Below the pieces are notes generated by a model. The model was given only the letters and a program-made list of their open reading frames with translations, had not been told where the DNA came from and made no database searches. A DNA stretch of 64,000 nt, from assembly GCF_021023135.1 (NCBI RefSeq), contig NZ_PGFV01000005.1, forward strand, positions 124,001 through 188,000, written 5' to 3'. This DNA is from Brevibacterium sp. CCUG 69071. GTDB taxonomy: Bacteria; Actinomycetota; Actinomycetes; Actinomycetales; Brevibacteriaceae. Shown here one piece after another: positions 52,532 through 61,753 of the stretch. Made by a program: the position numbers and the translations under genes. Position 1 is the stretch's first letter, and each line of letters starts with the position of its first letter.

Positions 52532-54381
52532 TCAGTGACTGCAGGCGCGACGGCGACGTCTGGCGAGGAGCACCAGTCCGGCACCGAGGAGAACGGCGGC
52601 GGCGCCGATGGCGACCGGCAGTCCCATCTCACCGCCGGGCCGGGGCAGGTCGCCGCCGACCGGGTCTGTGCTACCGGCACCGGCGTCGTGGGAGTCCGAG
52701 TCGGACTCCGCTCCGGCAGCGTCGGACTCCGCTCCGCGCCCGGGTCACCTTCTCCCCCGTCGGAGCCTGCTTCTTCGCCCGCGCCGGCCTCAGCGCTTTC
52801 ATCTGCCGTTGCTTCGGTGCCGCCTGAGTCAGCTTCGGTGCCGTCGGCGCCCGCATCCGCTCGGGCGCCAGCGTCGGAATCCGCTTCAGAACCAGTATCG
52901 GTGTCCGCTTCGGCAGCATTCGCCTCGGAACCCGCGTCCGTGCCCCCTTCAGCGCCTTCGGATCCGGCGTCTGCTTCCGCTCCTGTACTGTCCGCCTCGG
53001 CACCATCTGCGTCCGCCTCGGCGTTCGCACCGGGATCAGGGTCCTCGTCGCCGGCTCGAGTGAGCTCGACGTCGTCGATCTGCTCGGAGGCGGCCTGAGC
53101 CGAGACCTGTCCGTCGGCTCCTGACGGCACCTCGTAGGTCGTCGCCCGCAGTGCATCGTCGGAGACCCGCATCCTAGTGAACGCGGGAACGTCGTTATGG
53201 ACGCTCTTGGCCTCCCAGTCGAGACCGGGCACGTAGTCGTAGAACTTCGACCCCGAGGACGAGGTCAGCGTTAGATAGAGGGTCTGCCCTTCGTCCTTCT
53301 CCTGCTCGCGGCCGCCATCGGATCCTTCGACCGGCTGCCCCTCGGAATCCATGAGGAAGGTCCGGTTATAGATGTGATCGTGCCCCGAGACGACCAGGTC
53401 GATGTCATTGCGAGCGGCGACCGGCGGAATCGCCTTGCGCAGCTTCTTCACATCGAGATCATCGTTGTGCGTCGCAGTCGAATAGATCGAGTGGTGGAAT
53501 CCGAGGACCTTCCACCGGGCCTCGTCACCGTGCTCAGCCACAACCTCGTCGATGAACTCGGCATGCTCATCCGTGTCGAGATTGTTCGAGTTGATGTTGA
53601 TGAACAACACGCCGGAGTCGATGAACCAGTAGTCGCCGCCGGAGGTGATCAGTCCGTCTCCCCCGTGATCCTGGCTGACGTTCGGTCGGTTGAAGTGCTG
53701 CTCGTATGACTTCGAGCCGACATCGTGGCTGCCGATCGTCGTCGCCTGGGGCACGGTCGGGGTCGCCTCCGGAGCGAGATACTGTGCGTACTCGTCCTGA
53801 TCGCCCGCCGAGTTCACCTGATCACCGAGCGAATAGAAGAAGCGCGGCGCCTCGGCCGTGGTCAGACCCGAACTCAGCGTCCGAGCCCAACCGGTCGCAT
53901 CATCGGGCTCACCGCTGCCGGAGCCGACCTGCGGATCACCGAAGACCAGGAACTCGCTGTCCCCGCCCGGCGTGCCGGTGGTGAAGGTCTCCACCGACGT
54001 GAACCCATCTTCTTCGCTGCCAACCTGGTAGGCGTACTCGGTGCCCGCTTCCAGACCGGTCATGCTCGCATGGTTGTAATGTCGCTTGAGATCGGTCGAG
54101 CGACCGGAATCGGAGGTCTCAACGCTGTCGGCGTCTTCGGGCAGCTCTTCGCCCTCGAGCTCGGAGACCTTCACCCACCGAACCTCTCCCCCATCCGAGC
54201 TCTCGCTCATCCACGACAGATTGCGGGAGAACTCATCCGCACCGACCTGCAGAACAGGATCGGTGATCGTCGAGTCCTCGACCACCTCGGCGTGAGCCGG
54301 AACGAGAGCGGCGACGAACGCGGTGAGAAGTGCGAGAACCGACGCGGAGCTGAGGGACCTGATGAGAAGCTGAGTTTTCAC
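52532..54381 (-). CDS. Secreted FN3/metallophosphoesterase with out-of-frame surface anchor (frameshift)
   Basis: From GTG 54381 (AGGAA site upstream) runs a signal peptide ending PAHA, a fibronectin-III-like domain (to about 130) and a calcineurin-like phosphoesterase domain with FGDPQVGSG, YSLGDQVNSAGDQDEY, TIGSHDVGS, LGFHHSIYSTATH and VVSGHDHIYNRT, as in purple acid phosphatases. A long Ala/Asp/Glu/Gly-rich stalk follows. At about 52735-52745 the frame breaks. The neighbouring frame encodes the expected end: AESDAAGAESDSD, DLPRPGG (a sortase-like LPxxG), a membrane helix, RRRRR and a stop at 52532. Without correction the frame reads on antisense through the stress protein gene to 52009. 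One missing base explains this; it is either a real mutation or a sequencing error. Confidence 0.75.
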
Positions 54382-54511
54382 CAGACCATTCCTACCGAGC
54401 AGTAGTAACAGAAGAGTCTGCGGCATACGTCCCTGCCTGAAACGGCAGGTGAACGCTCCATGATGAGAACGGCTCGGCCGAACCCAGACCCTGTTGTACA
54501 GTGGTGGCTAC

Positions 54512-54603
54512 GACAGGGGAGCGCCGCGAGGGGCGCTGAGAGTGCAGATGAAGCTGCAGACCCTCGAACCTGATGCGGTTAGCACCGCCGAAGGAAGTCG
54601 AGA
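54512..54603 (+). ncRNA. TPP (thiamine pyrophosphate) riboswitch
   Basis: The THI-element core is readable: GGGGAGCGCC near the 5' side, GCTGAGAGTGCAGATG, then ACCCTCGAACCTGATGCGG, TTAGCACCGC and GAAGGAAG. The pairs P2/P3 (GCGCC/GGGCGC) and P4/P5 (GCGGTTAGCACCGC) form. It lies 34 bases before the first ECF transporter gene, which it should switch off when thiamine pyrophosphate is high. A TACAGT hexamer near 54496 is a possible -10. Confidence 0.93.
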
Positions 54604-54636
54604 CTCTTCTACCCCTCCTTGATCTGAGGAGGCACA

Positions 54637-55266
54637 ATGCCGAAAACGACCGCACCGGAACCCGCTGCGAAGACCGCACCCGCACACACCCAGGCACCGA
54701 AGACGAAGAAGTGGCGGGTCGTCGACTACGTCACCACAGCCGTCCTCGGCATCGCCGTCGGACTGATCTTCTGGGTGCTGGCCCTGAGCTGGAAGGTCCT
54801 CGAACTCGGCTTCCAGGCCTTCCCACCCTCGATCGGACTGATCGCCGGACTCTGGGTCCTCGCCGGACCCCTGGCCGGAGCCATCATCCGCAAACCCGGT
54901 GCCGCCCTGCTCTGCGAACTCATCGCCGCCGTCGTCGAAGCCGTCCTCGGTTCGCACTTCGGGGCCACCGTGCTGCTGTCCGGGCTGATCCAGGGCCTCG
55001 GCGCCGAAATCATCTTCGCGGCCTTCGGCTACCGCCGGTTCTCACTGTGGATCACCACACTCTCCGGCCTCATGGCCGGGGCCTTCATGTCCGTGAGCGA
55101 GAACATCATGTACAACGCCGAATGGCAGCCGAGCTTCCAGATCGCCTACGCCATGTGCGCGATCGTCTCCGGTGCCGTGATCTCCGGCATCGGCGCCTGG
55201 TACGCCTACCGGGCGATCGCCCGCACCGGGGCGCTGAGCTCCTTCGCCTCCGGCCGCATCCGCTGA
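54637..55266 (+). CDS. ykoE: ECF transporter substrate-binding membrane subunit YkoE (thiamine precursor)
   Basis: A 209-residue membrane protein with a Lys/Pro/Ala N-terminal tail and about five to six helices, including VVDYVTTAVLGIAVGLIFWV and LIAGLWVLAGPLAGAIIRKP. The ELIAAVVEAVLGSHFG segment is characteristic of YkoE, the S component for hydroxymethylpyrimidine or thiamine. GAGGAGG lies before ATG 54637. The TPP riboswitch immediately upstream and the ykoD/ykoC genes downstream (TGATG overlap with ykoD) confirm the role in thiamine salvage. Confidence 0.92.
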   Translation: MPKTTAPEPAAKTAPAHTQAPKTKKWRVVDYVTTAVLGIAVGLIFWVLALSWKVLELGFQAFPPSIGLIAGLWVLAGPLAGAIIRKPGAALLCELIAAVVEAVLGSHFGATVLLSGLIQGLGAEIIFAAFGYRRFSLWITTLSGLMAGAFMSVSENIMYNAEWQPSFQIAYAMCAIVSGAVISGIGAWYAYRAIARTGALSSFASGRIR

Positions 55267-56762
55267 TGTCCCTGCCGATCACGGCGCACGGCTACTCGTG
55301 GACCCATGCCGACCGCGAACGAGCCGCCGTCGGCCCCCTCGATCTCGACATCGCCGCCGGTGAGAAGATCCTCCTGCTCGGCCCGTCCGGGGCAGGCAAG
55401 ACCACGCTTCTGCATGCGATCGCCGGCGTCCTGCCGGCTGAGTCGGGAGAGTCGACCGGTGAGCTGCTCGTCGGAGACGCCGCACCGGATCCTCGCCGAG
55501 GCGGCACCGGGCTGGTCCTCCAGGACCCCGATTCGCAGGTGGTCTTCTCCCGGGTCGGCGACGATGTCGCCTTCGGAATGGAGAACCTGGGCCTGCCCGC
55601 CGCGACCATCGAGTCGCGCATCCCGAGCTCACTGGCGGCAATGGGCCTCGAACTGCCGGCGAATCACCCGACCGCGGCACTCTCCGGCGGCCAGAAGCAG
55701 CGTCTGGCCCTGGCCGGGATCCACGCCATGTCTCCCGAGGTCATCGTCCTCGATGAACCCACCGCGAACATCGACCCGGACTCCGCGGAAGCGGTCCGGG
55801 ACGCGATTCTCGCCACCCAGGCGGCCACCTCGGCGACGATGCTCATAGTCGAACACCGGGTGAGCCTGTGGCTCGACCACGTCGACACCGTCGTCGTGAT
55901 CGGACGCCGTGGATTGCTCGCCCAGGGCCCGCCGAGGCGGATCTTCGACGATCCGGCGCTGTCCGAGGTCCTGCATGAGTGCGGGATCTGGGTACCCGGG
56001 CGCCACGAGAACAGAAGCCCGGTCGAACCTGCAGATCACACCGAAAGCGAGGTGCTGCTGCGCACGAGGGACCTGAGTGTGGGGCGAGCGCGGGCGAAGG
56101 TCCCGGCCGCTGTCGGGCTCGACCTCGCGATCCGGGCGGGTGAGGCCGTGGGCATCCTCGGCCCCAATGGCGCGGGCAAGTCCACGACGGCACTGACCCT
56201 GGCCGGGCTGATCGCGGAATTCTCCGGTGAGGTCCTCGCCGAGGCGGGGCTGCGGACCGGGACGAAGCACGCCCGACCGTTCCGTTGGCCTTCGGCCCAG
56301 CTGGCGCCGCGGATCGGGATGGTCTTTCAGGAGCCCGAGCATCAGTTCCTCTCCCGCAGCGTCGCCGAGGAGTTGGCTCTGGGGCCCAAGCTCGCCGGCT
56401 GGTCGGCGACCGAGATCGATGTCCGGGTCTCCGAGCTGCTCGATGTGCTCGGTCTCGACGGTCTTGCCGAGGCGCATCCGCAGGGACTCTCCGGCGGCGA
56501 GAAGCGGCGGCTGTCGGTGGCGGCGATGATGGCTCCCCGCCCGCGGGTCCTCATCGTCGACGAACCGACCTTCGGCCAGGACGCACTGACCTGGGCGGGA
56601 CTGGTCGAACTGTTCCTCGACGTGCTCGCCCACGGCACCGCGGTGGTCGCGGTCAGCCACGACCACGCCTTCCTCGATGCGATCGGTGCCAGACGAATCG
56701 AGCTTCCGGCCTCCGGGTCCGGTGTTCGGGTCGAGGCGAAACGGGGTGCTCGTGTCGACTGA
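55266..56762 (+). CDS. ykoD: ECF transporter duplicated ATPase subunit YkoD
   Basis: A 498-residue fusion of two ABC ATPase domains. Domain 1 has Walker A GPSGAGKTT, signature LSGGQKQRLALAG and Walker B VIVLDEPTANIDP. Domain 2, from about residue 260, has GPNGAGKSTT, LSGGEKRRLSVAA and VLIVDEPTFGQD. Q-loops (LQDPDSQ, FQEPEHQ) and H-loops (VEHRV, VSHDHA) are present in both, so both sites look active. ATG 55266 shares a base with the ykoE stop. It energises uptake of a thiamine precursor. Confidence 0.94.
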   Translation: MSLPITAHGYSWTHADRERAAVGPLDLDIAAGEKILLLGPSGAGKTTLLHAIAGVLPAESGESTGELLVGDAAPDPRRGGTGLVLQDPDSQVVFSRVGDDVAFGMENLGLPAATIESRIPSSLAAMGLELPANHPTAALSGGQKQRLALAGIHAMSPEVIVLDEPTANIDPDSAEAVRDAILATQAATSATMLIVEHRVSLWLDHVDTVVVIGRRGLLAQGPPRRIFDDPALSEVLHECGIWVPGRHENRSPVEPADHTESEVLLRTRDLSVGRARAKVPAAVGLDLAIRAGEAVGILGPNGAGKSTTALTLAGLIAEFSGEVLAEAGLRTGTKHARPFRWPSAQLAPRIGMVFQEPEHQFLSRSVAEELALGPKLAGWSATEIDVRVSELLDVLGLDGLAEAHPQGLSGGEKRRLSVAAMMAPRPRVLIVDEPTFGQDALTWAGLVELFLDVLAHGTAVVAVSHDHAFLDAIGARRIELPASGSGVRVEAKRGARVD

Positions 56763-57594
56763 GACTCGATTGCAGGCAGAACGCTCCGAGGTCGAAGACC
56801 CCAGCCAGCTCATTCCTGTGGTGCGCCGGACCGCCCTGGTCCGATGCAATCCGCTGACGAAGATCGCCGTGGCACTCATCCTCATGGTCGGGGCGCTGCT
56901 GAGCATCGACCTCGTGTCGGCGGGCGTGGTCCTCGGGTTCACCCTGCTCGGCCTGCCGGCGACCGGGCTCGACCTCTTCGCCGCGCTCAAGCGCCTGTGG
57001 TTCCTGCCGCTCGGTGCGCTGCTGGCGGCCTGGGGCACGGCAATCCTCGCGGAGAAGACCGGAGCCGTCGTCATCGATCTCGGCCTGCTGCTCATCACCA
57101 CAGGCTCTCTCGATGCGGCGGCGGCGATCTTCGTCCGTGCCCTGGCCTTGGCGATTCCGCTCATCGTGCTCGCTTCGACGATCGATCCGCGCGACCTCTC
57201 CGATGCCCTCATCCAACATCTGCGACTGCCCGAGGTGGTCGTCGTCTCGGTGCTCGCGGCCTCCCGGCTGCTCGGATTGCTCGTGAGCGAATGGCAGACC
57301 CTGTCAATGGCCAGACGCGCGAGAGGTGTGGCCGGAGGATCGATCCTCCGCCGCACGGGGAGTCTATTCGGCGGAGTCTTCGTCTTGCTTGTGGTCTCGA
57401 TCCGCCGCGGCACCACTCTGGCCATGGCGATGGAGGGCAGAGCGTTCGGGCGTCCCGGCAGGACGTGGCGGAGGCGTTCGACATTCGGCGCCCGTGATCT
57501 CGTGGTCGTGGTGCTCGCGATGGGCGTGTGCGTGCTCGCAATCGTCGCGGCTCATGTCCTGGGTACGTGGAACCCGATCATCGGCGGGGACTGA
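56746..57594 (+). CDS. ykoC: ECF transporter transmembrane coupling subunit YkoC
   Basis: A protein of about 282 residues with five to six membrane helices (LTKIAVALILMVGALLSIDL, FLPLGALLAAWGTAIL and others). It has the coupling motifs of CbiQ/EcfT proteins: A-S-R-L-L-G near residue 165 and SMARRARGVAGG near residue 190, which contact the ATPases. The start is GTG 56746 or GTG 56752, inside the end of ykoD, with GAGG upstream. It completes the YkoEDC ECF transporter. Confidence 0.9.
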   Translation: MLVSTETRLQAERSEVEDPSQLIPVVRRTALVRCNPLTKIAVALILMVGALLSIDLVSAGVVLGFTLLGLPATGLDLFAALKRLWFLPLGALLAAWGTAILAEKTGAVVIDLGLLLITTGSLDAAAAIFVRALALAIPLIVLASTIDPRDLSDALIQHLRLPEVVVVSVLAASRLLGLLVSEWQTLSMARRARGVAGGSILRRTGSLFGGVFVLLVVSIRRGTTLAMAMEGRAFGRPGRTWRRRSTFGARDLVVVVLAMGVCVLAIVAAHVLGTWNPIIGGD

Positions 57595-57626
57595 GAGGTC
57601 AGGATTCGCTCAGTCCTCAGACACGC

Positions 57627-58169
57627 TCAGAACTGCTGGAGGAAGCCCTTGAGGAAGGCCCGCCAGTCCTCGAGCGCTTCGGGGCTCGGCAGCTTCGACG
57701 CGGTGATCACCACGAGCGATCTGTCCTCGGTTTTCGTCTCGGCCGCGATCTCGATCTTCGTCCCGTCCTCGAGGTTCGCTCTCCAGAATGAGCGCTTCGC
57801 CGTCTCCGAGGTGCGAGGTGCAGCGGAGAGAGCGACCCCGTTGAGGGATCCGTCGACGTGGGAGGCGAGCGCGGCGACGAGGTCGCTGCGCTGCCCGACG
57901 ATCGTGCGGGAGACCGCGACGTCGAAGGTTCCGTCGGCGCGTTGGCCGGGCACCCGCCTGCCGATCTCCTGCTCATAGGCCACGACAGCACCCTGGACCC
58001 ACCAGCCGTGTTTGTCGACGACGCCGTCGAACTGCGGATAGAGGGCATCGGCGAGTTCCTTGTGACTCGCCGAGGCTCCTCCCGCCGCTTCGAGACGCTC
58101 CCGCGTCTTCGCCCAGGGTTCTCCGAGCGCCTTCTCGATGGACTCGATGTTCACTGCCTTCGTCGCCAT
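57627..58169 (-). CDS. Hypothetical protein with DUF4287-like N-terminus
   Basis: A soluble 180-residue protein. The first 50 residues (NIESIEKALGEPWAKTRERL, then GASASHKELADAL) resemble DUF4287, seen on small actinobacterial proteins of unknown role. The middle (KHGWWVQGAVVAYEQEIGRR) and the C-terminal ATSELPSPEALEDW-like region recall SRPBCC-type ligand-binding folds, by eye only. The start is leaderless by position: TAGACT (58176-58181), six bases, ATG. The gene converges on the ykoC end with a 32-base gap. The function is unknown. Confidence 0.65.
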   Translation of the reverse strand: MATKAVNIESIEKALGEPWAKTRERLEAAGGASASHKELADALYPQFDGVVDKHGWWVQGAVVAYEQEIGRRVPGQRADGTFDVAVSRTIVGQRSDLVAALASHVDGSLNGVALSAAPRTSETAKRSFWRANLEDGTKIEIAAETKTEDRSLVVITASKLPSPEALEDWRAFLKGFLQQF

Positions 58170-58239
58170 AGCAGAAGTCTATTTGGCGGTGAGTCCCCCG
58201 TCGATGGTGTTCTCGGTACCCGTATCTACGTCAGTGCCG

Positions 58240-58627
58240 CAAGATAAATCGACTTGCAGCTGATCTGCGTTCCGCGTTTCCTGATATGAGAGGGCTTTCC
58301 CGCAACGATTTGTTCTACATGCGGTCATTTGCCCGCGCTTGGCCTGAGTGGACGGCAAAAGTCCCACAGGCTGTGGGAATTTTTCCGTGGGGTCACATCC
58401 GAATGCTTCTGGACAAGGTTGACAGTCAACTCGCCCGAGAATGGTATGCGGCAGCAGCGGCCGAAAACGGCTGGTCCCGAAACGTGCTCGAACAGCAGAT
58501 CTCCAGCAGACTGATTGACCGGGAGGGCAACGCTTCGTCAAATTTCGCTGCACATCTTGAGAAGCAGGATTCCGCGTTGGCACGCCACCTGACTAAGGAT
58601 CCTTTCGTCTTTGATTTTCTGGCGCTC
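58240..58627 (+). pseudogene. Internal fragment of a DUF1016 (YhcG-type) nuclease gene
   Basis: The frame encodes INRLAADLRSAFPDMRGLSR, then LFYMRSFARAWP, then VPWGH-like IFPWGHIRMLLDKV and RLIDREGNASSNFAAHLEK up to KDPFVFDFLAL, where similarity stops. This is the middle of DUF1016 proteins. The true N-terminus and the C-terminal PD-(D/E)XK catalytic domain are missing. The sequence is visibly richer in A/T than its surroundings, which fits foreign origin. An ATG at 58286 keeps it open into the following remnant, but a functional nuclease is unlikely. Confidence 0.7.
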
Positions 58628-58828
58628 GGATCTGACGTTGATGAACGGCCACTCGTCGAGCTCCAGCGCCATCCCCTCCGGGACGAGCTGTCATGGGCAC
58701 ACCTGTCGCCGGCGTTCCCCGTCCACTTCGCCTTCATCTCCCGCACCGATGCGACCCTGTCCCCGGCCACCGAGGCGTTCATCGCCATGTCGAAGGGACC
58801 TCTGAACGACCTCCAGGGTCCGTGGTGA
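58628..58828 (+). pseudogene. C-terminal remnant of a LysR-type regulator, fused to the DUF1016 fragment
   Basis: About 66 residues continue the DUF1016 frame. Their end, LSWAHLSPAFPVHFAFISR then DATLSPATEAFIAM, matches the final strands and helix of LysR substrate-binding domains (the 'RRD-x-LSPAARAFI' pattern). The helix-turn-helix and most of the ligand domain are absent. The join at about 58625 therefore marks an insertion or deletion that scrambled two genes. The GC content returns to the local norm here. Confidence 0.5.
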
Positions 58829-58841
58829 GGGCGATGCAGCC

Positions 58842-59444
58842 TCAGACCCGTTCGGCGATGAGGACGAGGAATCCGCTGTCGGTCTCAAAGGGGTGGAGTT
58901 CCCAGGTCGAGAGCTTGAGGTTGACGATCATGCCGGTGGACTCCACATCCTCGATGAAGTCGGCGAAGTCGTAGTCGCGTCCGGCTCCGAATCCGGCCAC
59001 GAAGCGCCCTCCGGACTTCATCGTCGATTTGATGTTCGACAGCGTCTGACGTCGTGAGGCCGGATCGAGGAAGGACAGGACGTTGCCGGCGCAGAAGGCG
59101 ACGTCGATGTCCGTGACGCCCGCGGATGCGAAGTCGAAGACGGCGAGGTCGCCGGTGTGCCATTGGCCGCTAGGGAAGTCCTCCTCGGCGACGGAGATGA
59201 GAAATTCGTCGAGATCGACCCCGTAGACCGAATGCCCCTCATTGATGAGCAGCCCGCCGGCTCGACCGGTGCCGCAGCCGGCGTCGAGGATGCGGGCCCC
59301 GCGCGGAGCCATGGCGTTGACGAAGCGAGCCTCTCCCCCGATGTCGTGCCCGGCGGCGACGAGTTTGCGCCACCGTTCGGCGTAGTTCGCCGAATGATCG
59401 GGGTTGGTCTCACGGATCCTGTTCCACTGATGATCGAAGCTCAT
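58842..59444 (-). CDS. Class I SAM-dependent methyltransferase
   Basis: A 200-residue methyltransferase. Motif I is ARILDAGCGTGRAGGLLI near residue 50, the acid of motif II is in VYGVDLDEF, and the post-I strand DIDVAFCAGNVLSF follows. The N-terminus DHQWNRIRETNPDHSANYAE is typical of the small Methyltransf_25/11 type in actinobacteria. The substrate is unknown. The start is leaderless by position: TAGGAT (59451-59456), six bases, ATG. It lies between the remnant and the LysR gene and is not clearly part of either system. Confidence 0.85.
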   Translation of the reverse strand: MSFDHQWNRIRETNPDHSANYAERWRKLVAAGHDIGGEARFVNAMAPRGARILDAGCGTGRAGGLLINEGHSVYGVDLDEFLISVAEEDFPSGQWHTGDLAVFDFASAGVTDIDVAFCAGNVLSFLDPASRRQTLSNIKSTMKSGGRFVAGFGAGRDYDFADFIEDVESTGMIVNLKLSTWELHPFETDSGFLVLIAERV

Positions 59445-59467
59445 GGCCCAATCCTAGGCCGAAACCC

Positions 59468-60358
59468 TCACGCGAAGACCTCGGCGACCACCTCGGCGAC
59501 GGCCCTGACCGGCCCCGCCGGATCCGGGGAGGTCAGCACGATGATCTCCCGACCGCCTACCTCGGCGTCGGAGCCTGCGGTGACCGGGTGGAGCTCGACG
59601 TCCGGCCCGCCCAGGGACATCATGATCGGCGTGGCCAGGGTCAGGCCGAGTCCGGTGCCGGCCAGGGCGAGCGCCACGGCCGTATCCGTGACGATGTGAG
59701 TCTCCTTGGCGGCGATCCCCAGCGCCGAGGTGGCAAGGCGCATCGCTCGGCCGAATAGCTCCTCGGCCGGGGGCAGGATCCAATCGGCCTCAGCCAACTC
59801 CTCAGGCTCGGGCAGGGGCGCACCGGCCGGGACCACGACGCCGAATTCCTCCGCGGCCACGGCGTGCCAGCTCAGCCCCCGCATCGGCGGCAGCGGCACG
59901 GCCGGATAGTTGATGCCGATGCCCAGTTCGATGGCGCCGTCGATGACGGCCGCGGACATCGTCTCGACATTGATTTCGCGGGCCCGGACCCCGATATCGG
60001 GATGCCGGTCGCCGAGGATCCGCACGATCTCGGGCAGCGCTCTCGTCGACGCGGAGCCGAAGACGCCGAGGGTGACGATGGCCTCGCTGCGGAAGTCCCG
60101 ACCGAGCATGGCCATCTCGGCCTGCTTCTGCGCGGCGAGGATGCTCCGGGCACGCGGGAGCAGGGTTCGGCCCGCCTCGGCGAGGACTAAACCCCTGCCG
60201 CGGCGGAGGAAGAGCTCGGAGCCGACGACCCGGCGCAGCGCGGTGATGTGCTGGGAGACGGCGCCGATGCTGTAGCCGAGCTGCTCGGCGGCCCTCGTCA
60301 TCGAACCGAGTTCGGCGACGGCGACGAAGGTACGCAGCTGTCCGAGTGTCCATCCCAT
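59468..60358 (-). CDS. LysR-family transcriptional regulator
   Basis: A 296-residue LysR regulator: helix-turn-helix in the first 60 residues (LGQLRTFVAVAELGSMTRAA, then YSIGAVSQHITALRR) and a substrate-binding domain to the end, with VTLGVFGSASTRALPEIVRI at its start. It is divergent from the DAO-family oxidase and ALDH7 genes and is their likely activator, with lysine or a pathway intermediate as candidate effector. The start is leaderless by position: TATGCT (60365-60370), six bases, ATG; an upstream start at 60382 would overlap the operator. Confidence 0.9.
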   Translation of the reverse strand: MGWTLGQLRTFVAVAELGSMTRAAEQLGYSIGAVSQHITALRRVVGSELFLRRGRGLVLAEAGRTLLPRARSILAAQKQAEMAMLGRDFRSEAIVTLGVFGSASTRALPEIVRILGDRHPDIGVRAREINVETMSAAVIDGAIELGIGINYPAVPLPPMRGLSWHAVAAEEFGVVVPAGAPLPEPEELAEADWILPPAEELFGRAMRLATSALGIAAKETHIVTDTAVALALAGTGLGLTLATPIMMSLGGPDVELHPVTAGSDAEVGGREIIVLTSPDPAGPVRAVAEVVAEVFA

Positions 60359-60374
60359 GGGCTCAGCATAGAGT

Positions 60375-60404
60375 GTTTTCACGTTTCCTAAAAACAGTTT
60401 TCAC
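60375..60404. promoter_or_regulatory. LysR operator candidate: GTTTTCAC direct repeats around a GTTT-N5-AAAC dyad
   Basis: GTTTTCAC occurs at 60375-60382 and 60397-60404, 22 bp apart (two turns). GTTTCCTAAAAAC (60383-60395) between them is a LysR-style T-N-A dyad. The patch is much richer in A/T than the genes on either side. Confidence 0.5.
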
Positions 60405-60504
60405 AGACTCGCGCTTGTCCTTAAAAGTGATCGGAAGCACAATGGCATCAGGCCGCAGTTCGCCGACGACGAGGTCGGCGCGGCAGGACACAGCGAGGTG
60501 AAAC

Positions 60505-61713
60505 GTGGACAACGCAGCACCAGCACAGACGAACGAACCACCGGCGAGCGCCGAGGTGGTCATCATCGGCGCCGGAGTGATGGGAGCGTCCACCGCCTAC
60601 CATCTGGCCAAGGCCGGGGTGAGTGACATCGTGATCGTCGAGCGCGACACCCCGGGATCGGGGTCGACGTCGAAGGCCGCCGGCGGCGTCCGCTGCCAAT
60701 TCTCCGATGCGCTCAATATCGCCCTCTCGGTCCGCAGCCTCGAGGTGCTGCGCAACTTCGAGGCCGATTTCGGCATCGACATCGACCTGGTCAGCAACGG
60801 CTACCTGTTCCTCCTCGACACCGCCGAGGCGGTTGAGGCCTTCCGCGCCAATGTCGCGCTCCAGCAGAGTATGGGACTCGACTCCCGCATGCTCACCGTC
60901 GCCGAGGTGGCCGAACTCGCCCCCTATGTCGAGACAGAAGGACTCCTGGCGGGGGCCTTCAATCCAGGGGACGGGCACTGCACTCCGGAGGCGGTGGTCG
61001 CAGGCTACATCACCGCCGCCCGCGACCTGGGGGTGCGCGTACTCAAGTCCTGCGAGGTCACCGGCTTCGAGACGGCCGGTGAGGATACCGCGGGACGCCG
61101 GGTCGTCTCGGTGATGACGAACCGCGGCACAATCGCCTGCTCTCAGGTGGTGTGCACTGCGGGAGCCTGGTCCGGCCGCATCGGCGAGTTGGCCGGGGTC
61201 GACCTGCCGGTGACTCCGCTGCGCCGCGAGATCATGGTCAGCGAACCCGTGGACACGGACACCCTCGGCGTGGACCTGGCGTCGATGCCGTTCACCATCG
61301 ATTTCACGACGAGCTTCTACGTCCACCCGGAAGGGCCGGGACTGCTCTTCGGGTGCCCGGATGAGACCGATGTCGAGAGCTTCGACGATCGACGCGATCC
61401 CGACTGGCTGGCCACATTGGCCGAGCACATCGACCATCGGGCACCGGCTCTGGCCGACGTCGAGCCGGGGCGCGGCTGGGCGGGACTCTACGAGATGACC
61501 CCCGATCACAATGCGATCATCGGCGAGGCCGAGGAACTCGACGGCTTCTTCTACGCCTGCGGATTCTCCGGGCACGGGTTCCTCATGGGCCCGGCCGTCG
61601 GCGAGGTCGTCGCCGACCTCATGACCGGACGCGAACCCTTCGTCGACGTTTCGCCGCTGGACAAACGCCGCTTCGCCACCTCGGGGCTCCGCCGAGAACT
61701 CAACATCGTCTGA
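60505..61713 (+). CDS. FAD-dependent DAO-family oxidoreductase (probable L-pipecolate or related amine oxidase)
   Basis: A 402-residue flavoprotein of the glycine/sarcosine/D-amino-acid oxidase family. The FAD site VVIIGAGVMGASTAYHLAKA is near residue 14, followed by the STSKAAGGVRCQFSDALNI segment, and the C-terminal GFSGHGFLMGPAVGEVVADL motif binds FAD. The start is GTG 60505, with GAGGTG upstream. It is followed after 40 bp by an ALDH7-type dehydrogenase, which in lysine catabolism acts on piperideine-6-carboxylate. An oxidase making that compound from pipecolate would fit, but sarcosine-type substrates are not excluded. Confidence 0.85.
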   Translation: MDNAAPAQTNEPPASAEVVIIGAGVMGASTAYHLAKAGVSDIVIVERDTPGSGSTSKAAGGVRCQFSDALNIALSVRSLEVLRNFEADFGIDIDLVSNGYLFLLDTAEAVEAFRANVALQQSMGLDSRMLTVAEVAELAPYVETEGLLAGAFNPGDGHCTPEAVVAGYITAARDLGVRVLKSCEVTGFETAGEDTAGRRVVSVMTNRGTIACSQVVCTAGAWSGRIGELAGVDLPVTPLRREIMVSEPVDTDTLGVDLASMPFTIDFTTSFYVHPEGPGLLFGCPDETDVESFDDRRDPDWLATLAEHIDHRAPALADVEPGRGWAGLYEMTPDHNAIIGEAEELDGFFYACGFSGHGFLMGPAVGEVVADLMTGREPFVDVSPLDKRRFATSGLRRELNIV

Positions 61714-61753
61714 CTCACGAACACGCACACGATCCACCGACGAAAGGACAGCA

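Noticed and set aside
52740-53090. Repetitive Ala/Asp/Glu/Ser coding stretch as a possible DNA repeat or CRISPR-like array
   Set aside because: The units are irregular and coding (a low-complexity stalk). There are no constant repeats with unique spacers, and no CRISPR array was seen anywhere in the window.
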